From NCBI GenBank assembly GCA_036346155.1, contig JARFIY010000158.1:7102501-7166500 (forward strand): DNA of 64,000 nt, in the 5' to 3' direction. Of this stretch, positions 22,982 to 34,218 are shown piece by piece (position 1 is the stretch's first letter; each line of letters opens with the position of its first letter). The position numbers and the translations under genes were made by a program. The notes beneath the pieces were generated by a model. The model was not told where the DNA came from and searched no databases. It saw only the letters and a list, made by a program, of their open reading frames with translations. The stretch comes from Sinelater perroti (lineage: Eukaryota; Arthropoda; Insecta; Coleoptera; Elateridae).

Positions 22982-23883
22982 ATGAGTTAACAGAAGGTAC
23001 CGCGGAGAGTGGAACAACGCATTGTGGTCAAATTCCTCGTTGGAAAAAACGTTCCGTTTGCTGAAATTTACTATAGACAGTATGGGGAATAGCGTCTCTT
23101 ATGTACCTATGTGTTTGAGTGGTGTAAGTGCTTCAGAGAAGGCAGCAAGTGTATGAAGAATGAACCGCATAATCGTCGGCCGCAAACATCCGTTACCGAG
23201 CCAAACATTGATCGTGTAGATGCATTTATTCGTGAAAGTAGGCGCAGGACTGTTAAAAAACTTAGAGCCATGCTGTTCATCAGTGTTGGTAGTGTAGAAA
23301 ACATCGTGAAAAATCACTTACACTATTGCAAGGTGACGGACGTAAACGAAATGGTGCGCATGTAAACTGCCGGTCGTCTGTTACAGCAGTTTGAAGACGA
23401 AGGTGATGCATTTTTGAAAATATATAGACCATTGTGTGTACTATTTTATTCTAGAGTACCAGCAGTCATCACACGAGTGGCTGCATACCAGTTCTCCCAA
23501 ACCCAAGAGATCACGGAGAAGCCGTTCGGCAGGAAAAGTGAAGGTAACGTTCTTCTGGGACTGACAGGGAGTTATCCATATAGAATTCTGGTAACAGAGG
23601 TGAAGGAAAAGATCCGATTCAAGCGAAAGACAGGTAGGTAGCCTTACTTCACGACAATGAACGTACTTGTACGATCAAAACAGCAACAGTCTTAAAAGAC
23701 ATGCAATTTTGGACAACGACGCCGTCTTCCAGATTGTTGGAAAATGGATATGCCGCCAACCAAAAGCATTTCTTGAAAAGGGCATCAGCATTTTTTCAGA
23801 ACGTTGGAAAAATTGTGTTGACTCCGGGGGGGGGGGGGAGTACGTTGAAGACTGATATGTCCAAGTAGGTGTTTGGGAATTTG
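22982..23883 (+). mobile_element. Mariner-family relic, copy 1 of 3
   Basis: A plus-strand transposase relic in pieces. The N-terminus reads VVKFLVGKNVPFAEIY (about 23030). It is followed by FREGSKCMKNEPHNRRPQT and the HTH-type DRVDAFIRESRRRTVKKLRAM with GSVENI in the open piece 23111-23365. A middle piece carries EDEGDAFLKI and VPAVITRVAA. The C-terminus FLEKGISIFSERWKNCVD sits before a run of G at 23826-23837. It resembles the mariner transposases with a SETMAR/FLJ37770-like N-terminal region. Catalytic DDE motifs are not recognisable. Related copies are at 34.5 and 35.9 kb. It ends against the next mariner near 23883. Confidence 0.7.
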
Positions 23884-23913
23884 TTAGTGAACGTTGTCAG
23901 TTAATTTGTGAAA

Positions 23914-24940
23914 ATGGAGAAAATTGGTCATCGCTATGTGATACAATACTTTTATTTGAAAGGCCTCAGCCTAACCAATATAATAGCTGAACTGGATTCT
24001 ACTCTGGGTGAGTCTGCCTCTTCGTTTACAACAGTAAAATATTGGGTAGCAGAGTTTAAACGAGGCCGTACGAGCTGCGAAGACGAGCATCGCAGTGGTC
24101 GACCAAATGAGGTGACGACTCCAGAAATGGCGAAGAAAATCCACAAAGCGGTACTGGATGATCGTCGACTGAAAGTGCGCGAGCTAGCAGACAGTAGGCA
24201 TTTCAAAAAGTGCGGTACATCGCATATTATCTGAAAATTTGGACATGAGAAAGCTGTGTGCAAGATGGTGCCGCGTTTGCTCACACTCGAGCAAAAACAG
24301 TGTCGTGAAGATATTTCAATTGAGTGTTTAGCGAAGTTTCACAGCAACAAAGCAGAATTTTTGCGCCGTTTCATAACATGGGTCCATCACTTCACACCCG
24401 AGACAAAAGAACAATCAAAACAATGGACTCAAAAGGGAGAACCTCCTCTAAAGAAGGCGAAGACCGTTTCATCTGCAGGCAAGGTCATGGCGTCGGTTTT
24501 TTGGGGTGCGCGTGGGATAATTTTCATTGGCTATCTTGAAAAAGGAAAAACTATCAACGGCGAGTATTACGCGAACTTATTGCAACGTTTGAGCGAAGAA
24601 ATCAAGCAAAAACTGCCGCGTTTGGCTAAGAAGAAAGTGTTGTTTCATCAAGACAATCCACCAGCTCACAAATTCGTTATTCAATTGGCCAAAATTAATG
24701 AATTAAAGTTTGAATTGCTACCTCATGCACCCTATTTGCCAGATTTAGCCCCCTCGGATTATTTTCTGTTCCCAAACTTTAAAAAATTGCCAGTGGTCAA
24801 AGATTTTCCAACTATGAAGAGGTGATATCGGCAGTTAATGGCTATTTTGAGGAGCAAGACAGTTCTTATTATAAAAAGGGTATCGAACTTATTAGACATC
24901 GCTGGGAAACATGTATAGAGCTGAAAGGAGATTATGTTGA
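23914..24940 (+). pseudogene. Mariner transposase lacking its first catalytic Asp
   Basis: Cut-and-paste transposase. The N-terminal HTH half is open from 23908 (MEKIGHRYVIQYFYLKG, then TTVKYWVAEFKRGRTSCEDE and SGRPNEVTTPE). Two compensating frameshifts, near 24198 and 24263, put GISKSAVHRILSENLDM out of frame. The second half is open to 24825 (VPRLLTLEQKQ, KGEPPLKKAKT, VFWGARGIIFI, KTINGEYYANLL). The usual T-(x)-DETW segment reads FITWVHHF: about four codons including the first catalytic Asp are missing between 24378 and 24379. HQDNPPAH and LAPSDYF keep the other two aspartates with 34 residues between them. Further frameshifts follow 24820. Confidence 0.9.
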
Positions 24941-24987
24941 AAAATAAATATATTTTTTTCCAAAATTTTTGTGTTTTCTTTGTTGTG

Positions 24988-25013
24988 TCGGGTACTTCTG
25001 GGACCACCCTCGT
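24988..25013 (-). repeat. 3' terminal inverted repeat of mariner
   Basis: Reads cgggtacttctgggaccacc then ctcgta and TA. A matching left end is not found upstream of 23884. Confidence 0.55.
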
Positions 25014-25089
25014 ATATCAGTAATACTAAATGTTTTTGTGGAAGTTTTTGTAAGAATTTTAACTCTGTTTTTTTTATTTTTTTTATTTC

Positions 25090-25460
25090 GTTCCTGATCT
25101 GGGGGGTAAGGGGTGGCACCAACATCTAGAAACCCAAATGCCAACCTCACCTACACGTGGTACCCCCTGTTAGATAACCGACGAGGCTCTGGCGACCCAG
25201 CATCGGGGGTATAACCTGATACCAGTTGTCCCGAGGTAACGGGGCCCTTGTGGCTGGGCTAATCACCCGCACAAGGTAAACAGATTCAGAGAACAAACAA
25301 TCGCCTCGGAAATGGACGGAAAACTGGGAAACGGACTCGGCGCGAATCACGGATAAGGATTGGAACGTGGAATGTAAACGGTATAAACGGAAAGGAAGTA
25401 GAAATAATAGAAGAAATGGCCAAATATAATATGGAGATGCTAGGTATAAGTTCCTGATCT
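25090..25460 (+). mobile_element. LINE 5' end only, flanked by 11-bp direct repeats
   Basis: The block starts after gttcctgatct (25090-25100) and ends at the same word at 25450-25460. Inside are a GC-richer leader of about 250 bp, like the 5' UTR of RTE-like LINEs, and then the endonuclease start RIGTWNVNGINGKEVEIIEE, continuing MAKYNMEMLGIS, where it stops. Everything 3' of that is missing and there is no A-rich tail. LINE copies normally lack the 5' end, not the 3' end. Confidence 0.65.
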
Positions 25461-25801
25461 ATTTTGGAGTCAATATTCTTAGACATTCATGTTCTGGGTT
25501 TGATAAAGTTAGATTCTGTTCTATTCCTTGAATCTGATCATGAGGAGAAGAAGTTCTTGATACGTATTCTGAAAATAAGGTCATTTTTGACCATAGAATC
25601 GGTGGAATAAAGTTTTGGTGTATATAAGGTGATGTAAATTAAGATTTATTCCTGTTCTCTATATGTTTTCACAAGTTTGACATATTCTGAACCATTTCTT
25701 TAAATTTTTGACTTATTTGATTGTATTTTCTCCTGTTGTTCGGCATGTAAGTGCGCTTCCGCATTAGCCTGACTTCTCAATTCTTTGCTACTATTTTTTT
25801 T

Positions 25802-26107
25802 TCATTTTGTAGAATATATTTTTGGTAATTTGTTCAGATTAAATGTATAGGGTAGATTGGTAGCAGTATTTTGAAGTAGATGAATAAAATTATCTGTTTC
25901 GTTTTCCATGTCCTCTAGGGTTTTTATATTTACAGTTAAGTTTTTGTTTTCATGTATGATTCGACTATACGATCTTTTATTTCTAGAAAGGTTGAGTAAT
26001 TCGCTTAGATACAAAAAGTCCAGCAAAATTTTGTTTGGATCGGTGACCCAAAAAGTTGGCGATCCAGAGAATAAAACACTTTTTCGAAGACGTTCGCTAG
26101 CTTGCAA
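25802..26107 (-). pseudogene. Jockey endonuclease-to-RT linker relic
   Basis: A minus-strand open piece with SPTFWVTDPNKI and LLDFLYL resembles the jockey endonuclease segment PTYWPTDPNKxPDLLDF. The later NLTVNIKTLEDMENETDNF resembles the helical linker before jockey RT domains. The SDH motif is not recognisable. Both neighbouring sides are unassigned. A similar but different copy lies at 37.1 kb. Confidence 0.55.
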
Positions 26108-26435
26108 CTTTAGTAGTTGTAAAACTTGAATCCAATAGAGTATGGTACAGTTCTAATCGTCTCTAGCTATAATTTTTTTGTGTTGGTGTTGTTCCTTTTT
26201 GTATGTTTGGGTAAACCATAACATGAAGTAAAAGTTATCTTATTATTGATGTTGCTTGAACGTTATCTTCTTAATGATCTTTAATTTCTTTTATGAGCAT
26301 TGCTGAGACACCATAGACAGTATCATCTGGATAGTACGTGTGGAATATTGACAAGCATAGTAGCCATATTGACAGGAAAAATTTGAATTCTTTTAAGAAT
26401 TTGGTTATTACACTAGTAGTGTTATTCAAGGTAGC
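26108..26435. other. Unassigned spacer
   Basis: No feature recognised between the jockey relic and the 5' leader of the next LINE. Confidence 0.35.
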
Positions 26436-26769
26436 GGATAGACACTCTCTACGACCCCGGTAGAGATAGGTCTGTCTCAGGGAAGCGACCCTGCCTACGC
26501 GAGCCTTGGTTCTCCCTCAACTCTCAATACCGAGGGAAATCATGTCCTAATCTTGTAATCATAACCACACCACATTCAATCCTACCCATATCCTACCCAA
26601 CTCGCCAAGACGCCTGGCAAGCGTGGCGTTTTACTGCCAATTACTCCCTAATGATAATGATAATGTCGAACTCCAGAACGAAATTACCCCAGGTTAGTAG
26701 AGCGAACAGCTCACAATCTAACCCTGATGCGTCAGGCTGCCCCAAGGATTCTGGGGCAAGATTTCGACT

Positions 26770-27530
26770 TTGAAATGTAACCACAAATCAATACAGATAA
26801 GCAAACTATGGATTGCAACGGACAATGCTCGTACACTCAGAACGGATGATATGATTATAGAGATGGAAGAGGAACTAACAAAAATCAATTGTGATATTGT
26901 TGTAATAAGTGAAATCCGAAGAAAAGGAGAAGAATGGATTAAGCTCAAGTCAGGAAACACGCTAATACACAAAGGCGGAATAGATGGAACCACGGCAGGA
27001 ATCGGACTGTTTGTTAACAAAAAATGGACACCATATATAAAAACCTTTAAATCAGTATCAGAAAGAGTTGCTTATATAATTCTAAAAATTACGGCAACAA
27101 TCAAGATCAAAGTTATACAGGTATACGCCCCTACTTCCTCCCACACGGACGAAGAGATGGAATTGTTCTACGAACATCTAAAAATAGCTATGCAAACGGA
27201 TCCCTCAGGTTGGACCATCGTTATGGGGACTTTAATGCCAAATTAGGCAAAAACATGAACCCGATGAAGAATACATTGGTAATTTTGGAATAGACCAAAG
27301 AAATGAAAGAGGAGACATGCTAATGAATTTCATGATCGAGCATAAACTATATGCTATGAATTCCTTCTTTAAAAAAAGACCCAGTCGAAAATGGACCTGG
27401 ATATCACCATCCGGAAATACAAAAACGAAATAGATTATATTTTGACAAACAAAAACAAAAATAAATGACGTTACCGTACTAAACCTATTTAATACGGGGA
27501 GTGACCACAGACTGGTAAGAGCTGTACTGA
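26770..27530 (+). pseudogene. LINE endonuclease, frameshifted
   Basis: Apurinic-type endonuclease. The first open piece (26770-27246) has INCDIVVISEIRRKG, GIGLFVNKKW and IKVIQVYAPTSSHTDEE, ending at a degraded IVMGTLMPN where IVMGDFNAK is expected. The next pieces are in other frames: GNFGIDQRNERGDML, RPSRKWTWISPSGNT, EIDYILTNKN and NTGSDHRLVRAV. The SDH motif is present. At least three frame disruptions are needed to join them. Confidence 0.85.
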
Positions 27531-27763
27531 CTATTAATAAAAGAACAGAAAGAAAACAATTAATCGGGAAAAATTCAATTAAACTGACAGTAGAAGAAAT
27601 AAAAAGAAAGGGAGAGGCGTATAGAGAAATAATAAACAAACAGTTAGCTAATGATGATATTGATGACAAAATACTCACAATAGATGAAGTAAATAATAAA
27701 ATAACTACAATAATTAACACTTCGATAAAAGAACTACGGAGAATTATACCACGCAAAGAAAGA

Positions 27764-27766
27764 TAT

Positions 27767-27814
<48 letters not shown>
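27764..27814. repeat. (AT)n microsatellite inside the LINE
   Basis: About 50 bp of nearly pure TA repeats interrupts the lysine-rich linker between endonuclease and RT. The coding resemblance resumes after it (LAKENKRITEEFKQ), so the repeat expanded within the element. Confidence 0.95.
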
Positions 27815-27817
<3 letters not shown>

Positions 27818-28049
27818 TAGCAAAGGAAAATAAAAGAATAACAGAAGAATTTAAGCAAGTGAATAAACAAATAAGAAAACAGATAAGAGTACATAGAAGA
27901 CAAATACAAGAACAACAAATTAATGAAGTAATAAAGAAAAACCAAGGAATGAAAATACTTCAACAAAAAATGAGAAAGAAAGAAACGTACGCATTACGTA
28001 ACAAAGATGGTATAATAATCCACGACAGAGATGAAATTCAAAAATTATA

Positions 28050-29065
28050 GAAGAGTTTTACACCGAATTATATGAATCCAAAGTACATCAAGAAATAGAA
28101 GACAATGCCATTAGAACTAGAAAGATTCAAAACGTGGGATCCGAAGAACAACCCGATATAACCATAGAAGAAGTGAAGAGCACTATGAGAGAATTCAAAT
28201 TTAATAAAGCTACAGGAGATGACGAAATATCAATAGATATGATCAGAGAGGCTGGGGATAATTTAATATCAAAAATAGCAAAACTATTAAACACATGCTT
28301 AAAACAACTCAAATACCCAAAACCTGGAAAAACTCAAACGTCATATTATTATACAAAAAGGAGAAAACACAAGACTTGAAAATTATAGACCCATCAGTTT
28401 ATTGTCACATTTGTACAAATTGCTAACAAAGATTATTACCAACAGACTAGGAAGAAAGCTGGATGAGTATCAACCCTGGGAACAGGCGGGATTCAGGAAG
28501 GAGTACAGCACTAGAGACCACCTATTAACAATAAAAATAATCATCGAAAAATCAAACGAATATGGATTCCCCGTATGCATGGCCTTTGTAGATTATGAAA
28601 AGGCGAACACTGGGCAATATATAGAGCATTAGCAAACAGTCGAATAGATCAAAGATACATACAACTCATACAACAACTAAACGAGGGAGTCACAGCAACA
28701 TATACATTACACGCTAAAACTAACCCAGTACCACTTGCAAGAGGAGTGCGACAGGGTGATACACTGTCGCCGAAACTCTTTACCCTAACACTGGAGGACG
28801 TGTTCAAGAAGATAGAATGGCCAGATAAAGGAATAAATGTAAACGGAGAGCGGCTTACTAACCTACGCTATCCTGATGATATCATACTACTCGCGGAAAA
28901 TTTAGAATACTTGAAAGAAATGATCATTGATCTAAATAGAGAGTCAAACAAAATAGGACTAAAAATGAATTTAAGAAAAACAAAAGTAATGCACCCTGGT
29001 CCAGATGTAGAAATTAGAATTGACGATCCTCAAATTGAACGAGTAGAAGAATATATATACACCTA
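28050..29065 (+). pseudogene. LINE reverse transcriptase with a YPDD box
   Basis: Reverse transcriptase in several frames. It shows KFNKATGDDEIS (28134-28379), then RLENYRPISLLSHLYKLLTKI, AGFRKEYSTRDHL and MAFVDYEKA (28402-28632), then VRQGDTLSPKLFTLTLEDVF and LRYPDDIILLAENLEYL (28746-29066). The catalytic box is YPDD where YADD is normal; both aspartates remain. The palm motif is cut where DYEKAFD is expected (reads DYEKANTGQ), so that motif is frameshifted. Confidence 0.9.
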
Positions 29066-29089
29066 GGCCAAAGAATAGAACTAGGACGA

Positions 29090-29625
29090 AGCAGTGAAAA
29101 GAAGGAAATAAAAAGACGAATAAAAAGTGGATGGATCGCATTTGGAAGACTATCCTTCATTTTGAAAAACACAAAAATAGATCAACGCCTGAAAACAAAA
29201 GTATTCGAACAATGTATTTTACCGGCCATGACATATGGAGTAGAGAATTGGGCAACAACAAAAAGCAACACAGAATCAATGAGAATAGCACAAAGGGAAA
29301 TGGAGAGAGCAATGTTAAATATAACAAGGAGAGATAAAGTCAGGAATGACAGAACAAGATCATTTACAAAAGTGACAGACATTGGTATTAAGATTGCCCA
29401 ATTAAAATGGAGTTACGCAGGACACGTGGCGAGAAGTGACAAAAATAGATGGAACCGTAAAATAATTGAATGGAGACCGTACGAGCACAAGAGAGGAAGA
29501 GGACGACCACCTATGCGTTGGTATGATGATTTTAAACGTACAGCTGGACTAAATTGAATCCAAATCGCACAAAATCGTGATAGGTGGAAGGAGTTAGGGA
29601 AGGCCTACATCCAAAAATGGATTTA
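29090..29625 (+). pseudogene. LINE C-terminal domain
   Basis: The open piece 29162-29557 continues the polymerase: QRLKTKVFEQCILPAMTYG, ENWATTKSN, LKWSYAGHVAR and KRGRGRPPMRWYDDFKRTAG. A stop follows, then WIQIAQNRDRWKELGKAYI in another frame. This basic GRP..RW module before the 3' end is typical of RTE-like and related arthropod LINEs. Confidence 0.85.
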
Positions 29626-29674
29626 ATTAATTACATAATTAATTGGGCTTAGGAGAAGAAGAAGAGAAGAAGTG

Positions 29675-30315
29675 TTATTCTGATTGTTTATATTTGTAGC
29701 TGCTATAGGTTGTATGTTGTAAATTGTATGTGTGTAAGCTCTGGTGCCTATTGGTTTGTTTCTGTTATAATTAGTCTGTAATAGTGCTCACGGGTTATAT
29801 AACTCGCTGGGTGTTTTCCAGTACATAACGCACCTCCTGTCGGAGTGTTCTTAGTTGTTCTGCATGTTGTGGTAATAGTTTGTCGCAGTATGTTTTACAG
29901 CAATGGTATCTCGTGAGTTGGCCTATACTGTTTTGGTTTGTTCGCAGAAGTTCTACTTCGATAATTTTAAATTGAAGATTCCTTATCTTGTAGACGTTTC
30001 AAATTTATGAAAACACAGTAAGTAGCTTCTCAGTAGCTCTGTACCGTGTGTTTACTATATTGCGAATTTTGTGGCTGTGTATGAGTGGCGCTTCTTTGTC
30101 CTGTTTATATTTTTAAAAAAATAAAGAAATTTTATTTAGACTCCATATGTTTGCTTCTAATACTCACTGGACGAAGAGGTGATATTGTTTCACTATTACG
30201 ATATTACGTAACTTTTTTTAATGTCCTGTATGTCCTACCAGGATACAATACATACCACCACATATTCTACGAACTCTAATTGGGAGATCAACTAAATATA
30301 ATATGCCGTTATATC
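29675..30315. other. Unassigned spacer
   Basis: No gene or transposon recognised. Part of the presumed intron of the Ig/FN3 gene. Confidence 0.35.
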
Positions 30316-30319
30316 TAGC

Positions 30320-31000
30320 CTTATAGTTTACCAAAGGTATTGGACAAAATACACAAGAGAAGAGTAGATTATATCACAAGTTCGTATAAATAATCATACA
30401 TGAAAACATATCCATAAAAATGTGAGACAATAAGGCATGATAAGTCTAAAATATTTATAATCACCCTGGAAGATGTATTCAATGAACTAAAATAGTACCA
30501 GAAAAGCGTAAACATAAATAGAAGAAGGTCTGGGCAAATGACGTAGTGCTCATCACAGATAATCTTGAAGATCTCCAGTATGTGGTAGAGATACTTAAAT
30601 TATTCAGTTAAAGTAGAACTAAAAATAACAAAAATAATGTAAAACTAATATGAGTAAACATAACTTGTCAGCTGAAGTATAGAGGCGTATGCAATTGGGA
30701 TGGTCAAAATTTGGAAGACGACAGCAAAATACAAGGAACAGAAAAATCCGATTGTATTTAAGGCAGAAAGTGATCTTTACATATGGGGCTTAGACTTGGA
30801 CATTGATAAAAGATGCCGTCGATACGTCAGCTAAGACAACGAGCAATGGAAAGACCATTGCTGCATATCAAGCTAAAAGATCAAGTTAGAAATAAAATTA
30901 ATCAACAAAAAAATAAACTATTGTGTTTTCAAAATGCGCCCGAGATGCAATGAGCTAGATAGACAGCAAATTGGAACAAGGAGACCTAGTATCAAAGATT
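30320..31000 (+). pseudogene. LINE RT relic, same family as 26.4 kb
   Basis: Short readable blocks: ITLEDVFNELK (near 30460), WANDVVLITDNLEDLQYVVE (near 30540) and AESDLYIWGLDLDIDKRC. They match in order the LTLEDVFKKIE and YPDDIILLAENLEYL blocks of the 26.4-29.7 kb element. No frame is intact. A much older copy. Confidence 0.6.
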
Positions 31001-31059
31001 TAATAATTTTTTTTAAATTTGCCTGTTCGCTCCAATCTCAAATTACTTTTTATTTGAAT

Positions 31060-31290
31060 TTTTAAATTAGGGCCGGCCGTCTTTTGGTTCCCTCTTGTAT
31101 ATTTTGATTTGAGATATCGCCGCAAATTTGTCCGATCACGCGGAACGCTGATACATAGGCCGCGGGCCGCGCTTTAGTTTTACGCGCTTCGCCTTTTGCT
31201 ATGTTAGAGTTCGGGCTTGGCCTTTTGATATGTTCTCTCTCTAAACCGAGAACATTTTAACCGAGAGTTCGCCGGCAGAAGTTCTCATTT
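31060..31290. promoter_or_regulatory. GC-richer island D (weak)
   Basis: CpG-bearing words (ggccggccgtc, ggccgcgggccgcgc) stand out from the AT-rich flanks. No protein homology. The weakest member of the island set. Confidence 0.22.
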
Positions 31291-32265
31291 CTGCGAGGCT
31301 TTTGTTGAAAGCTAATTTTGTTTTTCAAAAATTCAATATTTTGCCGGCCAGATTAACCTCTTCTTGGAGGTTCTTTTGTTACCCGATTGCATTTTGGGGT
31401 TGAAATTATTGCTGGTAAAACTCGGTCCATTTCTTTGCTCTGACTGGGCAAGGAACGACGAAGGAACATTTGCACCAAGAAAGACGCTACCGTTCGGCTC
31501 CGCTGTGAAGATTGGGGTAGCTTGTACTATCTTTTTACCCATACCCTTATATCCCTTTCCTGGAACCCCCAGGACCAACAGCAGGAAACCGATATCTGCG
31601 GGAAAGCGCCGTTGCTACAGGTTAGTGTTTTTAGCTTTAGCTTTGTTTCAAGTTCCCTTTATTCAAAAATTTAAAATTACCTATACAGTCCACTTTTCCG
31701 GCCGCACCATTGCCATTTATTGATACGGAATTTTCTATTGCAGTCTCTGGATATGGCAAAATTGATACAATAATATGTGCTAAAATGCTGAATTTTGAAC
31801 AAACTACTGAAAATATCTTACAGTTAACAGTAGGATAGAAAAAAGTGTATAAGACTCCACCAAAAAGTAAATGAGGGAACTCCAAAGTTTAGGTTGTAAC
31901 CCGAAAGTGTTCATACAAAAACGATTTTAACTTTTTATTTTTTGTCTTCCAAGTGTACTAGCCAAAAGAGGGCACACATAGGAATTATCTTGAGATTATT
32001 GTTTGGAAAAGTATGTACAATTGGAGTAAAATGTTTTGCAATTCCTCCTTATAAATTTACCATTTTTTTCATACAAGAATATTTACAAGGCGACTTGCAT
32101 AATGCCTGGTGGAACAGCCGTGAACGAAATCGGCCATGTAGATTGTGTAATAAAGTCGACGAGGAATATGCTTTAGATTTAATTTGAAAGCACAGTAACA
32201 AACAAAAACATATTATAGAAAAAAAATAGAAAAAAGTTGGAATAACAAGAGACCAAACGGAAATA
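31291..32265. other. Unassigned intronic sequence
   Basis: Short open frames on both strands at about 31333-31723 overlap and show no domain. No transposon homology seen. Confidence 0.35.
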
Positions 32266-32269
32266 AGAA

Positions 32270-33437
32270 AAAGAAATGGCACGATCACTCATACTAGTAA
32301 ACATAGACAACCTAAACGGAAAAAAACATTGGGAAAAGTTGAAGATAAATGTACTGGAAGTAGCAATAAGAATCATCAGTAACAGAAAGAAAAATAATAG
32401 GGTAGAAAGACTCGATCAAGAATATACAAAGGCTATAAAAGAAGAAAACAAATTAAATAAGAAATATGTGCAAACGAGAGCTAGAAAAAGAAGGGCTATT
32501 TATGAGGAAGTCAGCCGAAAAGAAAAATATACAAAAAAATAGAAGAAATGATTTGAGAGAACCATATAAACATTTTCGTAATTTAAAAATGATATAAATC
32601 CTGAACAACTTTGTGCAGAAACGTAGAAGAGCAGATAATGAGCGATTCAAAAGAAACAAAATTAACTTGGAAAAGTCGTTTCTAAGCAGTATTAGGAACA
32701 CATGAAGACGAGCAGTTTATAGGTATGCAGCATCTGAAGAAAGAGGGAGAAGAGGTAGGAACCCCAGCGGTTGAAGAAGGTCAACAAGCAATTAGAGCGC
32801 AGAGAAACAACAAAGCGCCAAAAATCAACAAATTACCTCCAGAACTATACAAATTGGGAGAACACAATATGAAATAAAAAAAGCATACCTAGTGATTGCA
32901 AAACTAGAATTATCTGTCCAATTTATAAAAAAGGGGACAAAAAGACGTGTGAATACTATTATGACATAGCTGTCTTGTATACAGCATACAAAATCTTCAT
33001 GTTAATTCTTAACGAACGGTTCCAACGTATCACTAAGCGCATTATGGACGAATACCAAAGCAGGGGCGTTCTACAACTGACCAGCTCTTTAGGGTCAACA
33101 TCGATTTTAAACAACCCTACAATTCCATCATCAAAGACGGGTTATATAAGTTTCAACATTTGCTCTAAATAATCTAAAATGAGGGTCTATAAAACCATCA
33201 TTAGGCCAATAGTAGTGCATAAAGAAAGCTCGAAGGAAAACTTGGAGACGATTGAAAGAAAACTGCTATTACAAATCTACGAATCTGTCAAAGAAAATGG
33301 GATATGCAGAACAAGAACTCCATAGGAAAACTATGGAGACGTACAGCAAGAGAAAGAGAACCATGGAAAATTACAGGGGAGGACTATATCTACAAGTGGA
33401 TCTAAAAGTCTGAAGAAGAAGAAGAACAAGAACAACA
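32270..33437 (+). pseudogene. LINE RT relic ending in a GAA-rich tail
   Basis: A lysine-rich linker (32276-32542) is followed by scattered RT pieces: SDCKTRIICPIYKKGDKKTCE near 32900, YTAYKIFMLILNERFQ (32975-33172) and MRVYKTIIRPIVVH near 33185. Near 33412-33437 the sequence becomes gaagaagaagaacaagaac. The catalytic DD box is not recognisable. Resembles LINE families whose RT entry reads IICPIYKKGD. Confidence 0.6.
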
Positions 33438-33439
33438 AA

Positions 33440-34210
33440 CTCTACCAACTGTCCCAAGAGGCACTTACCTTGGAATCCGTCAGATGGCAGAGGCTACGTA
33501 ATGAGAATGGAAGATTACAAACTGCCAAAAAGAACGCCTACGAAAAGAATGCAAGATATAAGACCAATAGGAAGGTTTCGAAAGCGGCATAAAGATGAAG
33601 TGCAATTAGTTTTAATGAATGCTATAAAAGTGAGAGTGCTGTAGAACGACTCAAATTTACAAAAGTAGCCGAAAAACCCAAAGGAATTTCAAAAGTAAGC
33701 ACCTTAAATGTGATATAATAAAAAAAAAACGATAAGAATGCAAGAACTGTAATACTGAGTTTTATTTTTGTTAAAAAGGGTAAAATGATCAGCTGAAGGA
33801 CGAAGAGGGAGTAGTCAAACAATTTTGTAACAACCAAGCGTTGTTCAAGATTACAACTTTCCGATCTATAGTTTTAGGTAAAAATTTTTACATTTTTTCT
33901 TCCCAATTTTAACTCTTATGCTATAAATTAAAATATCCTAAACTAATTGCAAGCAGCAATGGCAGGGGTGGAAGACAAAGTTAAAAGACGGGTAGATGGA
34001 TGCAAGTCACTTCTATGTATGTGTCTGGGTTGACTATGATAAATAGTGAGCAGTAAAAAGCTCTCCTCCAATGACGAGCTTCAGTCGGTTGCCCACAAAT
34101 GGTGTACTGCACCCAAAGAATGATTTGCAGCATATTTACGGATGGAAAAAGTTCACAGCTTTAAAGAGAGAATATCTCTGATGAAATGTTTACTCTAATA
34201 GTACATAGAA
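33440..34210. other. Unassigned intronic sequence
   Basis: No feature recognised on the 3' side of the Ig exon, apart from its donor site. Confidence 0.35.
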
Positions 34211-34218
34211 ATACGTAC

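Larger units (their letters stand above)
23884..25013 (+). mobile_element. Mariner (DD34D), 5' end missing
   Basis: A mariner element whose coding region is nearly complete but whose 5' inverted repeat is absent. The 3' end has the inverted-repeat sequence ggtacttctgggaccaccct and ends near TATA at 25010. Upstream, the sequence becomes the tail of the preceding mariner-family relic. Confidence 0.8.
26436..29672 (+). mobile_element. LINE with (GAA)n tail, nearly full length, broken
   Basis: A plus-strand LINE with a GC-richer leader (about 26436-26770), endonuclease (26770-27530), a lysine-rich linker split by an (AT)n tract, RT (about 28134-29065) and a C-terminal domain ending near 29625. 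It ends in aggagaagaagaagagaagaag at 29650-29672. Frames change repeatedly. Related in protein sequence to the older LINE at 5.7-13 kb and to the relic at 30.3 kb. No target-site duplication was identified. Confidence 0.85.
21607..34218 (-). other. 12.6-kb intron between the Ig and FN3 exons
   Basis: Bounded by a GTACGT donor (34213-34218, read on the minus strand) and an AG acceptor (21607-21608) preceded by a T-rich tract. The phase is consistent (1). It contains at least seven transposon relics, listed separately, mostly in the antisense direction. The stretch 21607-22975 is otherwise featureless. Confidence 0.75.

Noticed and set aside
31333..31723. Overlapping frames of 81 and 119 codons as a gene
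   Set aside because: No motif, and the two frames lie on opposite strands over the same bases.
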